DNA from: Streptomyces fumanus
GTDB taxonomy: Bacteria > Actinomycetota > Actinomycetes > Streptomycetales > Streptomycetaceae
Length of the DNA: 64,000 nt
Reading direction: 5' to 3'
Assembly: GCF_014655295.1 (NCBI RefSeq)
Contig: NZ_BNBI01000010.1
Coordinates: 62,001 to 126,000 of the forward strand
Shown here: piece by piece, positions 55,367 through 63,381 of the stretch
Layout: each line of letters begins with the position of its first letter
How positions within the stretch are numbered: the first letter of the stretch is position 1
Position numbers and translations under genes: made by a program
The notes under the pieces: model-generated
Databases searched by the model: none
The model's input: the letters and a program-made list of their open reading frames with translations, nothing else
Told to the model about the DNA's origin: nothing

Positions 55367-57751
55367 TCAGCCCTGGGCCGGCACCTGCGGGGCGAGCAGC
55401 ACCGGCAGCCGGGTGGTACGCGGCTTGGCCGTGATCTCCGCCACGGCCCGGGGCAGCGCCTGCTCCACACCCTGCACCACGGACAGATGGCGGACCGCCC
55501 GCCCGAACGCCGTGTAGATCCAGGGCCGGCTGAGCGCCGGCACCGCGTCGCCGGGCAGCACCACGACCACCGCGGGCCACCGGCCGCCGGCCGCCTGGTG
55601 CGCGGTCAGCGCCCACCCGTGCCGCACCGAACCGGCCACCCGCTCCTTCGGTACGACCACGGTCCCGCCCGCGCAGGACAGCCGCAGCCCCTCCGCGTCG
55701 GCCCCCACCACCCGGCCGGGCAGCGTACGGCCCGGTACGGGGGAGTAGGCGACCCGGTCGCCGGGGTCGAAGCCGCCGAAGCGGCCGGGGCCGGGGTTGA
55801 GCCGCTCCTTCAGCGCCGCGTTGAGCGCGCGGGTGCCGACCGCGCCGCCGTGTCCGGGCGTGATCACCTGGGTCTCCTCGGCGGGCACGCCGATCGCGCG
55901 GGGCACCGAGTCCGCGACGAGCTGCACGGTGCGGTGCACGGCCTCACCGGCATCGCGCACCGGCACGATCACGACCTCCTTGCCGGGCGCCTCGACCTGG
56001 GTCAGCTCGCCGATGCCGATGCCCGAGACCAGCTCGCCCAGCGGGCCGGGATCGGGCCGGCGGGAGGCGATCTGCGGGCAGACCCGGGCCGCCAGCAGAT
56101 CGGCGAAGACCCGCCCGGGGCCCACCGACCACAGCACCGCCGGGTCGCCCGCCAGCACCAGCCGCGCCCCGTCCGCCAGGGACTCCGCGAGCAGCGCCGC
56201 CGACTCCACGTCCAGTTGCGGCGCGTCGAAGACGATGAGCAGGTCCAGGTCGAGGGCCCCGTCCGGGTCCCGGCCCGGGCCCTCCGTCCCGGCCAGCAGC
56301 CCGGCGACGGTGCACAGAGGCGCCTCCTGCGGCCCCGGGCCCAGCAGACCGGCGAAGCGGGCGCGTCCGGCCGGGCTCGGGGAGGCGGCCCAGGCGCGCA
56401 GACCGAGGCCGGGCGCGGCGCAGAGCAGGGCCGCCGGTTCGGCCAGGGACGCCTCGCCGCCGGTGTGCAGGACCAGGCCGTGACCGGCGACCGCGCGGAT
56501 CAGGTCGGCGGCGGAGCCCTCCGCCGAGGCGGCGGCGGCCTCCCAGTCGGCGGTGGAGCCGTCCTGCTTGGGCACCGAGGTCGCCAGCCGGGCCAGGCCG
56601 TCGGCGAGGCTCTCCTCGGCGAGCGCGTACCGCTCCAGGCCGACGAGCACCCGGACCGGCCCCCTCTCCTCGCCTTCCTCGCCCTCGTCGCCCTCCTCGG
56701 CCACCGGCTCCCGCCGGGGCGGGGCGCCGGGCTCCTCCAGGGCGTCCTGGAAGGCCAGGATCTCGCCCTCCGCCAGCGCGCTCTGCACGGCGGCGTCCGG
56801 GTCGGGCACCCCGCGCTGGGCGAGCGTGGCGGTGAGCCTCGGCAGCTCCAGGGCGGTGTGCCCGGCCAGCGCGGCCTGCTCCAGGAGCCAGACGGTGACC
56901 GCGCGGCCCCGCCGCTCGTCGTCCGGGCGGCACTCCGCGCCGAGCAGCGCCCGCGCGAAGCCGTCCGCCTGCTCGGGGCGGACCCCGGCGACCCGCAGCA
57001 GATGCCAGGGGTCGGCGCGCAGCGCCTCGTCCGCGCCCTCGCCGAGCGCCGCGACGACCTGGGGCGCGAGCGCCTCGGGGGCGCCGCCCGCGGTCAGTAC
57101 GGCGCGTACCGCCTGGACGGCCTCGGGCGCGGGTGCGGGGGGAGCGCCCGCCGACCGGTCCGGCACCGGCACCGGCCGCCGTACCGGCTCGGGCGCCGGG
57201 CGGCGCGGGGCCGGCCGGGGCTCGGCGAAGACCGCCGCGGGCGGCTTCTCGCCGCTCTCCACGGCACGGACGGCGGCCAGCAGCTCGGCCGCGGTCCCGC
57301 TGAGCTTGGCCCCGGCCGCCACCGGCGCCTTCTTCTCCGCCTTGCGCCGCTCGATCCGCTCCCGCTCCAGTTGCTGCGCGAGCAACTCGGCCTCGGCTTC
57401 GGACAACTCCTTACCGGTACCTCCACCGGCCTCGCCCCGGCCCGGCACCCCGCCGTCGGCCGCGGTGTCGCCGTCGGCTCCGGTGCCGCTCTCGACCGCC
57501 GCGTCGCCCCCGGCAGGCGGCTCGCCCTCGGCCGGCGCCTCACCGCCGGCCGGCACATCGCCCTCCGTCGGCACCTCGCCCCCCGCCGTCGCCTCCGCGT
57601 CCGTCGCCTCGTCCTGCCCCCCGCCGGGCGCCTCCGCCTCCGTGGCCCCGCCCCGCTCACCGCCGGGCGCCCCCGCGCCCTCCGTGGTCCCCGGTGTCGC
57701 CGGTTCGGGGGCGGCCGTGGCCTCCTCGGTGGGCTCGGGTTCCGTGCTCAC
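55367..57751 (-). CDS. RecD2-like helicase homologue with degenerate ATPase motifs
   Basis: A 794-residue protein with GTG start. Residues 1-115 are a Gly/Glu/Ala-rich disordered leader. A charged coiled segment follows (LLAQQLERERIERRKAEKK). The middle has helix-hairpin-helix-like units (LRADPWHLLRVAGVRPEQADGFARALLG). The C-terminal half aligns by eye with RecD2: LLIVFDAPQLDVESAALLAESLADGARLVLAGDPAVLWSVGPGRVFADLL, and TAHQAAGGRWPAVVVVLP then IYTAFGRAVRHLSVV. The Walker A (GxxGxGKT) is absent, with VLHTGGEASLAEPAALL in its place, and the DEAS, GDxDQL and HKSQGSE motifs are altered. An ATP-independent DNA-binding or regulatory role is inferred. Its GTG overlaps the aldo/keto reductase stop. 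Confidence 0.75.
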   Translation of the reverse strand: MSTEPEPTEEATAAPEPATPGTTEGAGAPGGERGGATEAEAPGGGQDEATDAEATAGGEVPTEGDVPAGGEAPAEGEPPAGGDAAVESGTGADGDTAADGGVPGRGEAGGGTGKELSEAEAELLAQQLERERIERRKAEKKAPVAAGAKLSGTAAELLAAVRAVESGEKPPAAVFAEPRPAPRRPAPEPVRRPVPVPDRSAGAPPAPAPEAVQAVRAVLTAGGAPEALAPQVVAALGEGADEALRADPWHLLRVAGVRPEQADGFARALLGAECRPDDERRGRAVTVWLLEQAALAGHTALELPRLTATLAQRGVPDPDAAVQSALAEGEILAFQDALEEPGAPPRREPVAEEGDEGEEGEERGPVRVLVGLERYALAEESLADGLARLATSVPKQDGSTADWEAAAASAEGSAADLIRAVAGHGLVLHTGGEASLAEPAALLCAAPGLGLRAWAASPSPAGRARFAGLLGPGPQEAPLCTVAGLLAGTEGPGRDPDGALDLDLLIVFDAPQLDVESAALLAESLADGARLVLAGDPAVLWSVGPGRVFADLLAARVCPQIASRRPDPGPLGELVSGIGIGELTQVEAPGKEVVIVPVRDAGEAVHRTVQLVADSVPRAIGVPAEETQVITPGHGGAVGTRALNAALKERLNPGPGRFGGFDPGDRVAYSPVPGRTLPGRVVGADAEGLRLSCAGGTVVVPKERVAGSVRHGWALTAHQAAGGRWPAVVVVLPGDAVPALSRPWIYTAFGRAVRHLSVVQGVEQALPRAVAEITAKPRTTRLPVLLAPQVPAQG

Positions 57752-58734
57752 AGCGTGCTCCAGTCGTGATCGGGATAGCGGTGCACGGGCTCCGACACAT
57801 CGTCCAGGGCCCGGCAGATCTCGTCAGGAAGACTAAGCGCCTCCACTGACAACGCCGCCGTGAGCTGCCGCGCGTTGCGCGCGCCGACGATCGGCGCGAC
57901 CACCCCGGGCCGGTCCCGCACCCAGGCCAGCGCGACCTGGAGCGGGGTCACCGCCAGCCCGTCCGCCGCCGTGGCCACCGCGTCCACGATCCGGCTCGCC
58001 GCGTCGTCCAGGTAGGGCGCGACGAACGGCGCCATGTGCTCCGAGGCCCCCCGCGAGTCGCTCGGCGTCGCCCCGCCCCGGTACTTGCCGGTCAGCACCC
58101 CCCGCCCGAGCGGCGAGGACGGCAGCAGCCCGATGCCCAGGTCCAGCGCGGCCGGCAGCACCTCCCGCTCGATCCCGCGCTGCACCAGCGAGTACTCGAG
58201 CTGCGTGCTCGCCAGCCGGTTGCGCACCCCCGGCGCCGCCAACTGCCAGGTCGCCGCCTTGGCCAACTGCCAGCCGCAGAAGTTGGACACCCCGGCGTAC
58301 CGGGCGCGCCCGCTGCTCACCGCCAGGTCGAGGGCGTGCAGGGTCTCCTCCAGCGGGGTGTGCGGGTCGTAGGCGTGGATGTGCCACACGTCGACGTGGT
58401 CGGTGCCGAGCCGGGCGAGCGAGGCGTCCAGCGCGGAGAGCAGATGGGCGCGCGAGCCGTCGAACCGCCGGTCCGGGTCGGGCACGCTGCCCGCCTTGGT
58501 GGAGATCACCAGGTCCCGGCGCGGCACCAGGCCCTCCATCAGCCGCCCCAGCAGGTACTCGGCCTCCCCGTCGCCGTACACGTCCGCGGTGTCCACGAGC
58601 GTGCCGCCCGCCTCCCAGAAGGTCTTCAAGAGGTCCGCCGCGTCGTGCTCGTCGGTGTCCCGGCCCCAGGTCAGGGTGCCGAGACCGATGCGGGACACGC
58701 GCAGGCCGGTGCGGCCGAGATGCCTCTGCTCCAT
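57748..58734 (-). CDS. Aldo/keto reductase
   Basis: A 328-residue NADPH-dependent TIM-barrel oxidoreductase. The catalytic residues are Asp in VDTADVYGDGEAEYLLG, Tyr (same motif), Lys in VISTKAG and His in VDVWHIHAYDPHTPLEETL. SNFCGWQLAKA and the C-terminal VAPIVGARNARQL bind cofactor. It starts MEQRHLGRTGLRVSRIGLGTLTWG, the AKR11/12-type start; an upstream in-frame ATG adds only unconserved residues. Its stop overlaps the start of the RecD2-like gene. The substrate is unknown. Confidence 0.93.
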   Translation of the reverse strand: MEQRHLGRTGLRVSRIGLGTLTWGRDTDEHDAADLLKTFWEAGGTLVDTADVYGDGEAEYLLGRLMEGLVPRRDLVISTKAGSVPDPDRRFDGSRAHLLSALDASLARLGTDHVDVWHIHAYDPHTPLEETLHALDLAVSSGRARYAGVSNFCGWQLAKAATWQLAAPGVRNRLASTQLEYSLVQRGIEREVLPAALDLGIGLLPSSPLGRGVLTGKYRGGATPSDSRGASEHMAPFVAPYLDDAASRIVDAVATAADGLAVTPLQVALAWVRDRPGVVAPIVGARNARQLTAALSVEALSLPDEICRALDDVSEPVHRYPDHDWSTL

Positions 58735-58821
58735 GAACGCCGAGATTACTGGCCACGGCTTCCCCCGTGGGGGCCCCTGGACAACCCGTTCCACCGCGCT
58801 AAGGTCGGTGCATCAGGGACG

Positions 58822-58835
58822 TTACTGATCAGTAA
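58822..58835. promoter_or_regulatory. Perfect 14-bp palindrome TTACTGATCAGTAA
   Basis: An exact inverted repeat 12 bp upstream of the F420-type oxidoreductase ATG, overlapping the leader and just before AAGGGG. TnACT/AGTnA half-sites are typical of TetR-type operators. No regulator gene is adjacent. Confidence 0.6.
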
Positions 58836-58847
58836 GGGGAATCGGCC

Positions 58848-59903
58848 ATGCAGCTCGGGATCAACCTCGGCTACTGGGGCGCCGGAATGGACGCGGACAA
58901 CCTCGCCGTCGCCCGGGAGGCCGACCGCCTCGGGTACGCCGTCTGCTGGGCCGCCGAGGCGTACGGCTCGGACGCCGCCACGGTGCTCTCCTGGGTCGCG
59001 GCGCAGACCGAGCGCATCGACGTGGGCTCGGCGATCTTCCAGATCCCGGCCCGCCAGCCCGCGATGACCGCGATGACCGCCGCGACCCTGGACTCCCTCT
59101 CGGGCGGCCGGTTCCGCCTCGGCCTCGGCGTCTCCGGCCCGCAGGTCTCCGAGGGCTGGTACGGCGTGAAGTTCGACAAGCCCCTCACCCGCACCCGCGA
59201 GTACGTCGAGATCGTCCGCAAGGCGATGACCCGCGAACGCCTGTCCTACGAGGGCGAGCACTGGACGCTGCCGCTGCCCGGCGGCCCCGGCAAGCCGATC
59301 AAGCTGACCGTGCACCCGCAGCGCGAGCACATCCCGCTCTACATCGCGGCGATCGGCCCGAAGAACCTGGAGCAGACCGGCGAGATCGCCGACGGTGCCC
59401 TGCTGATCTTCCCCTCGGCCGAACACCTGGAGGAGACCGCGATCAAGCCGCTGCGCGCCGGGCGCGAGAAGGCCGGCAAGACCCTGGACGGCTTCGACGT
59501 CTGCCCGACCGTGCCGCTCGCCGTCGGCGACGACAAGGACGTCCCCGCGCTCGCCGACACCTTCCGCCCGTACACCGCGCTCTACGTCGGCGGCATGGGC
59601 AGCCGCAAGCAGAACTTCTACAACCGGCTCGCCCAGCGCATGGGGTACGAGAAGGAGGCCGCCGAGATCCAGGACAAGTACCTGGCCGGCGACAAGCAGG
59701 GCGCCGCCGCGGCCGTACCGCACGACCTGATCGACCGGACCACGCTGCTGGGCTCCGTGGACCGCATCGCGGACCGGATGCGGGCCTACGCCGCGGCCGG
59801 CGTCACCACCCTGACCCTGGCCCCCTCCGGCTTCACCCTGGAGGAGCGGATCGCCTCGCTGCGGGCCGGCACCGAGGCCCTGGAACGCGCCGGGCTGGCC
59901 TAG
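58848..59903 (+). CDS. LLM-class F420-dependent oxidoreductase
   Basis: A 351-residue bacterial luciferase-like TIM barrel. The sequence LGINLGYWGAGMDADNLAVAREADRLGYAVCWAAEAYGSDA, then TERIDVGSAIFQIPARQPAMTAMTAATLDSLSGGRFRLGLGVSGPQV, is the F420-dependent oxidoreductase pattern of actinobacteria. PLYIAAIGPKNLEQTGEIADG is the cofactor-phosphate site. It reduces or oxidises an unknown substrate using F420. AAGGGG precedes the ATG, within a leader carrying a perfect 14-bp palindrome. A strong hairpin follows the gene. Confidence 0.92.
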   Translation: MQLGINLGYWGAGMDADNLAVAREADRLGYAVCWAAEAYGSDAATVLSWVAAQTERIDVGSAIFQIPARQPAMTAMTAATLDSLSGGRFRLGLGVSGPQVSEGWYGVKFDKPLTRTREYVEIVRKAMTRERLSYEGEHWTLPLPGGPGKPIKLTVHPQREHIPLYIAAIGPKNLEQTGEIADGALLIFPSAEHLEETAIKPLRAGREKAGKTLDGFDVCPTVPLAVGDDKDVPALADTFRPYTALYVGGMGSRKQNFYNRLAQRMGYEKEAAEIQDKYLAGDKQGAAAAVPHDLIDRTTLLGSVDRIADRMRAYAAAGVTTLTLAPSGFTLEERIASLRAGTEALERAGLA

Positions 59904-59932
59904 GGGCCGGGTCCCGCCCGGGGAGGTTTTCG

Positions 59933-59973
59933 CGGCCGTGGTGGGGGCTCGGGGGTCTTCCCCGCCACGGCCG
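59933..59973. terminator. Hairpin terminator after the F420-type oxidoreductase
   Basis: CGGCCGTGGTGGGG and CCCCGCCACGGCCG form a 14-bp stem with one G-T pair and a 13-base loop, 30 bp after the stop. Confidence 0.65.
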
Positions 59974-60178
59974 TCACGGGGAACAACGCCGCCACGCGCG
60001 CGTGGTTACGCCCCACGCCGGCTCGGCGCCGGCCCGGAGCGGACCCCGCGCCGGCCCCGCTCCGGTCCCGGCCGTCCTCCATCCGGCGGAGTTGTCCGAC
60101 GTACCTGTTGCCGGACCCCGCGTCCCGGACTTGACTCTTTCTTTGCGGACCGCGCAGAGGCAGGAGAGGTGACCGGTG

Positions 60179-60967
60179 ATGCTTTCGGCCAGGAGTCTGT
60201 TCCAGGAGATCCTCGACCACGACGAGTCGTTCCGTCTCTTCTGCTCGATCGCCGCCGGCGGCGAGTCCCAGGGCGGCTGGGAGAACGGCCGGATCGCGGC
60301 CCTGGTGCCCGCGAGCGAGCGCGCCCTGGCCCCCAAGATCGCCCGGCACGGCGCCGACGAGGACAAGCACGGGCGCATCTTCCGCGCCCTGCTCAAGAAG
60401 CGCGGCCTGGAGCCGGTCGAGGTGCCCCCGGAGACCGACTACACGATGCTCCTGGAACGGCGCGGCATCGGCCTCCCCCACGACCGGCTCAGGGCCGACC
60501 GGCCGCTCACCGTGCGGGACGTCATCACGTACCTGGCGCACAGCAGGGTCACCGAGCAGCGGGCGGCCGAGCAGATGGAGATGCTGCGCCGGTACTTCGC
60601 CGACCACCCGGACGTCGGCCGGGCGGTCCGGATGATCGCCGGCGACGAGGAGAACCACCTGGCGTACACCCACGAGGAGCTGCTCCGCTTCGCCGCCGCC
60701 GGACACGGCCGGTACATCCAGCGGACGCTGCGCGACTGCGCGCTCGCCGAGATCCGCGTCCACCGGGACGTCAGCCTCGCGGTGATGGCCCGCATGGGCC
60801 GCCTCCTGGGCTGGTCCCGGGCCAGGTCGGCGCTGCTGGCGGCCGGCATCCGCGCGGTGTACGCCTACGAGCGGCTGGGCGGCTGGCGCCGCATGGTCAC
60901 CCTGCGGACGCCCGAGCGGCGCGACGCCCTCGGCGGCCCCGCCGCCCCGGCGGCCGAGTTCGCCTGA
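60179..60967 (+). CDS. Ferritin-like domain protein
   Basis: A 262-residue helical protein. Metal-type motifs are ARHGADEDKHGRIFRALLKKRG and IAGDEENHLAYTHEELLRF, matching the paired E-x2-H elements of ferritin-like di-iron proteins. A second E-rich helix runs VTEQRAAEQMEMLRRYF. The ATG at 60179 (MLSARSLFQEIL) has GGAGAGG nine bases upstream. A GTG one codon earlier is also usable. It may oxidise iron or a lipid substrate (the COQ7/MiaE-like group is similar). The 272-bp upstream spacer holds the preceding terminator and a TTGACT at 60131. Confidence 0.82.
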   Translation: MLSARSLFQEILDHDESFRLFCSIAAGGESQGGWENGRIAALVPASERALAPKIARHGADEDKHGRIFRALLKKRGLEPVEVPPETDYTMLLERRGIGLPHDRLRADRPLTVRDVITYLAHSRVTEQRAAEQMEMLRRYFADHPDVGRAVRMIAGDEENHLAYTHEELLRFAAAGHGRYIQRTLRDCALAEIRVHRDVSLAVMARMGRLLGWSRARSALLAAGIRAVYAYERLGGWRRMVTLRTPERRDALGGPAAPAAEFA

Positions 60968-60979
60968 CCCCCGCTCCCG

Positions 60980-61984
60980 CTACAGCCAGCCCCGGCGCTT
61001 GAACAGGCGGAACAGCAGCACCTCCAGGGCGGCCATCACGACGATCACCGCCGGGTACGACCACACCCAGTGCAGCTCGGGCATGTGGTCGAAGTTCATG
61101 CCGTAGATCCCCGCGATCATCGTGGGGACCGCGGCCATCGCCGCCCACGCGGAGATCTTGCGCATGTCGTCGTTCTGCCGGACGCTCATCTGCGCCAGAT
61201 GCGCGGAGAGGATGTCGGAGACCAGCCGGTCCAGCCCCTCCACCGACTCGTTCACCCGGGTGAGGTGGTCGTGCACGTCCCGGAAGAAGGGCCGCGCCCG
61301 GTCGTTGACGAACGGCACCGCCACGCCGAACGTCCCGTGGCCCGCCAGCTTGGTCAGCGGCGGCACCAGCGGCACCGTCGCCCGGCGGAACTCCAGGATC
61401 TGCCGCTTGAAGTTGTAGATCTTGGACGCCGTGTTCCGCGAGCCGCCGTTGTCCGGCGAGAACACCTCCGCCTCCAGCTCCTCCAGGTCGTTGCCCAGCT
61501 CGGTCGCCACGTCCAGGTAGTGGTCGACACAGGCGTCCGCGATCGCGTACAGCACCGAGGTGGGCCCCTCGCCGAGCAGCTCGGGCTCCTTCTCCAGCCG
61601 CTGCCGCACGGTCCCCAGCGGGGCGCCCTCGCCGTGCCGGACGGTCACCGCGAACCCGTCGCCCAGGAAGATCATCAGCTCCCCGGTGGACACCGTGTCG
61701 TGCTCCGCGTCGTACACCACCGGCTTCAGGACCACGAACAGCGAGTCCTCGTACACCTCCAGCTTGGGCCGCTGGTGCGCCTTCAGGGCGTCCTCGACGG
61801 CCAGCGGGTGCAGCCCGAACTCCCGGGTGACGTGGTCGAACTCCTGCTCGGACGGCTCGTGCAGCCCGATCCACACGAAGCCGCCCGCCGCCCGGGCCTC
61901 GCCGAGCGCGTCGGAGAGGTCCTCCGGGCCGCCCGAGCGGTGTCCGTCCCGGTAGATGGCACAGTCCACGATCACCGAACCCAT
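60980..61984 (-). CDS. corA: CorA-family Mg2+/Co2+ channel
   Basis: A 334-residue divalent-cation channel subunit. The cytoplasmic domain includes GGFVWIGLHEPSEQEFDHVTREFGLHPLAVEDAL and KLEVYEDSLFVVLKP. The long stalk helix includes SKIYNFKRQILEFRRATVPL. There are two C-terminal helices, with the pore signature YGMNF immediately after the first (MAAVPTMIAGIYGMNFDHMPEL), and the basic tail LFKRRGWL. Homopentamers import Mg2+. It is convergent with the ferritin-like gene and divergent from the phosphomutase, with a palindrome in that 52-bp gap. Confidence 0.94.
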   Translation of the reverse strand: MGSVIVDCAIYRDGHRSGGPEDLSDALGEARAAGGFVWIGLHEPSEQEFDHVTREFGLHPLAVEDALKAHQRPKLEVYEDSLFVVLKPVVYDAEHDTVSTGELMIFLGDGFAVTVRHGEGAPLGTVRQRLEKEPELLGEGPTSVLYAIADACVDHYLDVATELGNDLEELEAEVFSPDNGGSRNTASKIYNFKRQILEFRRATVPLVPPLTKLAGHGTFGVAVPFVNDRARPFFRDVHDHLTRVNESVEGLDRLVSDILSAHLAQMSVRQNDDMRKISAWAAMAAVPTMIAGIYGMNFDHMPELHWVWSYPAVIVVMAALEVLLFRLFKRRGWL

Positions 61985-61995
61985 TCTCCCCTCGC

Positions 61996-62013
61996 CCGGG
62001 CACCGGTGCCCGG
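61996..62013. promoter_or_regulatory. Perfect 18-bp palindrome between corA and phosphomutase
   Basis: CCGGGCACC followed directly by GGTGCCCGG, in the 52-bp divergent gap, 24 bp before the phosphomutase ATG. It may be an operator or an accidental GC-rich dyad. TACCCT at 62024-62029 resembles a -10, but with no room for a standard leader. Confidence 0.45.
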
Positions 62014-62036
62014 TCCGGTACGCCTACCCTTGGCGC

Positions 62037-62723
62037 ATGCCCACGCTGATCCTCGTCAGGCACGGACGTTCCACCGCCAACACCGAGGGGCTGCTCGCCG
62101 GCTGGACGCCCGGCGTCGCCCTCGACGAACGCGGCGCCGCACAGGCCGCCGCCCTGCCCGCGCGGCTGGCCGGAGTGCCGGTCTCCGAGGTGGTCACCAG
62201 CCCCCTGCAGCGCTGCCAGGAGACGATCCGGCCGCTGCTGGACGCCCGCCCCGGGCTGCGCGTGCACACCGACGAACGGATCGGGGAGTGCCACTACGGC
62301 GACTGGTCCGGCCGCAAGCTCGCCGAGCTGAACGACGAGCCGCTGATGCAGGTCGTCCAGGCGCACCCCTCGGCGGCGGCCTTCCCCGGCGGCGAGTCGA
62401 TGCGCGCCATGCAGACCCGCGCCGCCGAGGCGGTCCGCGAGTGGAACGCGCGCGTGGAGCGCGACCACGGCGCCGACGCCGTGTACCTGATGTGCTCCCA
62501 CGGCGACATCATCAAGTCGCTGGTGGCGGACGCCCTCGGCCTCCACCTGGACCTCTTCCAGCGCATCCACGTGGACCCGTGCTCCGTCACCGCGATCCGC
62601 TACACCCGGCTGCGGCCCTTCCTGGTCCGCCTCGGCGACACCGGCGACCTCACCTCCCTGGCCCCGCCCGAGGAGCCGCACGGCGGCGACGCCACCGTCG
62701 GGGGCGGCGCGGGCGCACCGTGA
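62037..62723 (+). CDS. Histidine phosphatase / phosphomutase (MSMEG_4193 family)
   Basis: A 228-residue phosphoglycerate mutase-like enzyme. The phospho-His motif is LILVRHGRSTANTEGLLAGW. The second Arg is in TSPLQRCQETI, Glu is in GECHYGDWSGRKL, and the second catalytic His is in LMCSHGDIIKSLVADAL. It heads the conserved actinobacterial order phosphomutase - DUF3090 - SCO1664 family, which in S. coelicolor precedes the mycothiol gene mshC. A link to mycothiol or inositol metabolism is therefore suspected but not shown. The C-terminal tail is Gly/Pro-rich. Confidence 0.92.
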   Translation: MPTLILVRHGRSTANTEGLLAGWTPGVALDERGAAQAAALPARLAGVPVSEVVTSPLQRCQETIRPLLDARPGLRVHTDERIGECHYGDWSGRKLAELNDEPLMQVVQAHPSAAAFPGGESMRAMQTRAAEAVREWNARVERDHGADAVYLMCSHGDIIKSLVADALGLHLDLFQRIHVDPCSVTAIRYTRLRPFLVRLGDTGDLTSLAPPEEPHGGDATVGGGAGAP

Positions 62724-62790
62724 TCGTCGGCCGCAGTAGGGTGAAGCGGTCCCGGTAACGCCCACCCCCGACTCGCAATGGAGACAGGAC

Positions 62791-63381
62791 GTGTCCCGTC
62801 AGGTGTTCCTCTACGACCAACCGGACCGCTTCGTGGCCGGCACGGTCGGACTGCCCGGACGCCGTACGTTCTTCCTCCAGGCCATCGCCGGCTCCCGGGT
62901 GACCAGCGTGGCCCTGGAGAAGACCCAGGTCGCCGCGCTCGCCGAACGCATGGACGAGCTGCTGGACGAGGTGGTCCGGCGCAGCGGCGGCAGCGCGGCC
63001 GTGCCCGCCGTGGCCCCCGCGGAGGTCACCGACACCGCCCCGCTGGACACCCCCGTGGAGGAGGAGTTCCGGGTCGGCACCATGGCGCTCGCCTGGGACG
63101 GCGAGGACCAGCGCATGATCGTCGAGGCGCAGGCCCTGGTCGAACTGGACGCCGATTCCGAGGAGGACCTCGCCGAGGCCGAGGAACGGCTCCTGCAGGA
63201 CGAGGAGAACGGCCCCCCGATGCTGCGGGTCCGGCTCACCGGCGCGCAGGCCAGGGCCTTCGCCAAGCGCGCCCTCGACGTCGTCAACGCCGGGCGGCCG
63301 CCGTGCCCGCTGTGCAGCCTCCCGCTCGACCCGGAAGGACACGTATGTCCGCGCCAGAACGGATACCGCCGCGGAGCGTGA
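62791..63381 (+). CDS. DUF3090 family protein
   Basis: A 196-residue protein (GTG start, GGAGACAGGAC upstream). VFLYDQPDRFVAGTVGLPGRRTFFLQA and VALEKTQVAALAERMDELLDEVVRR are the conserved DUF3090 opening. The C-terminus has a treble-clef-like cysteine set, CPLCSLPLDPEGHVCPRQNGY. It follows the phosphomutase by 67 bp, and its 3' end overlaps the next gene by 37 bp, indicating an operon. Function unknown, but it is one of the most consistently linked actinobacterial gene pairs. Confidence 0.92.
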   Translation: MSRQVFLYDQPDRFVAGTVGLPGRRTFFLQAIAGSRVTSVALEKTQVAALAERMDELLDEVVRRSGGSAAVPAVAPAEVTDTAPLDTPVEEEFRVGTMALAWDGEDQRMIVEAQALVELDADSEEDLAEAEERLLQDEENGPPMLRVRLTGAQARAFAKRALDVVNAGRPPCPLCSLPLDPEGHVCPRQNGYRRGA

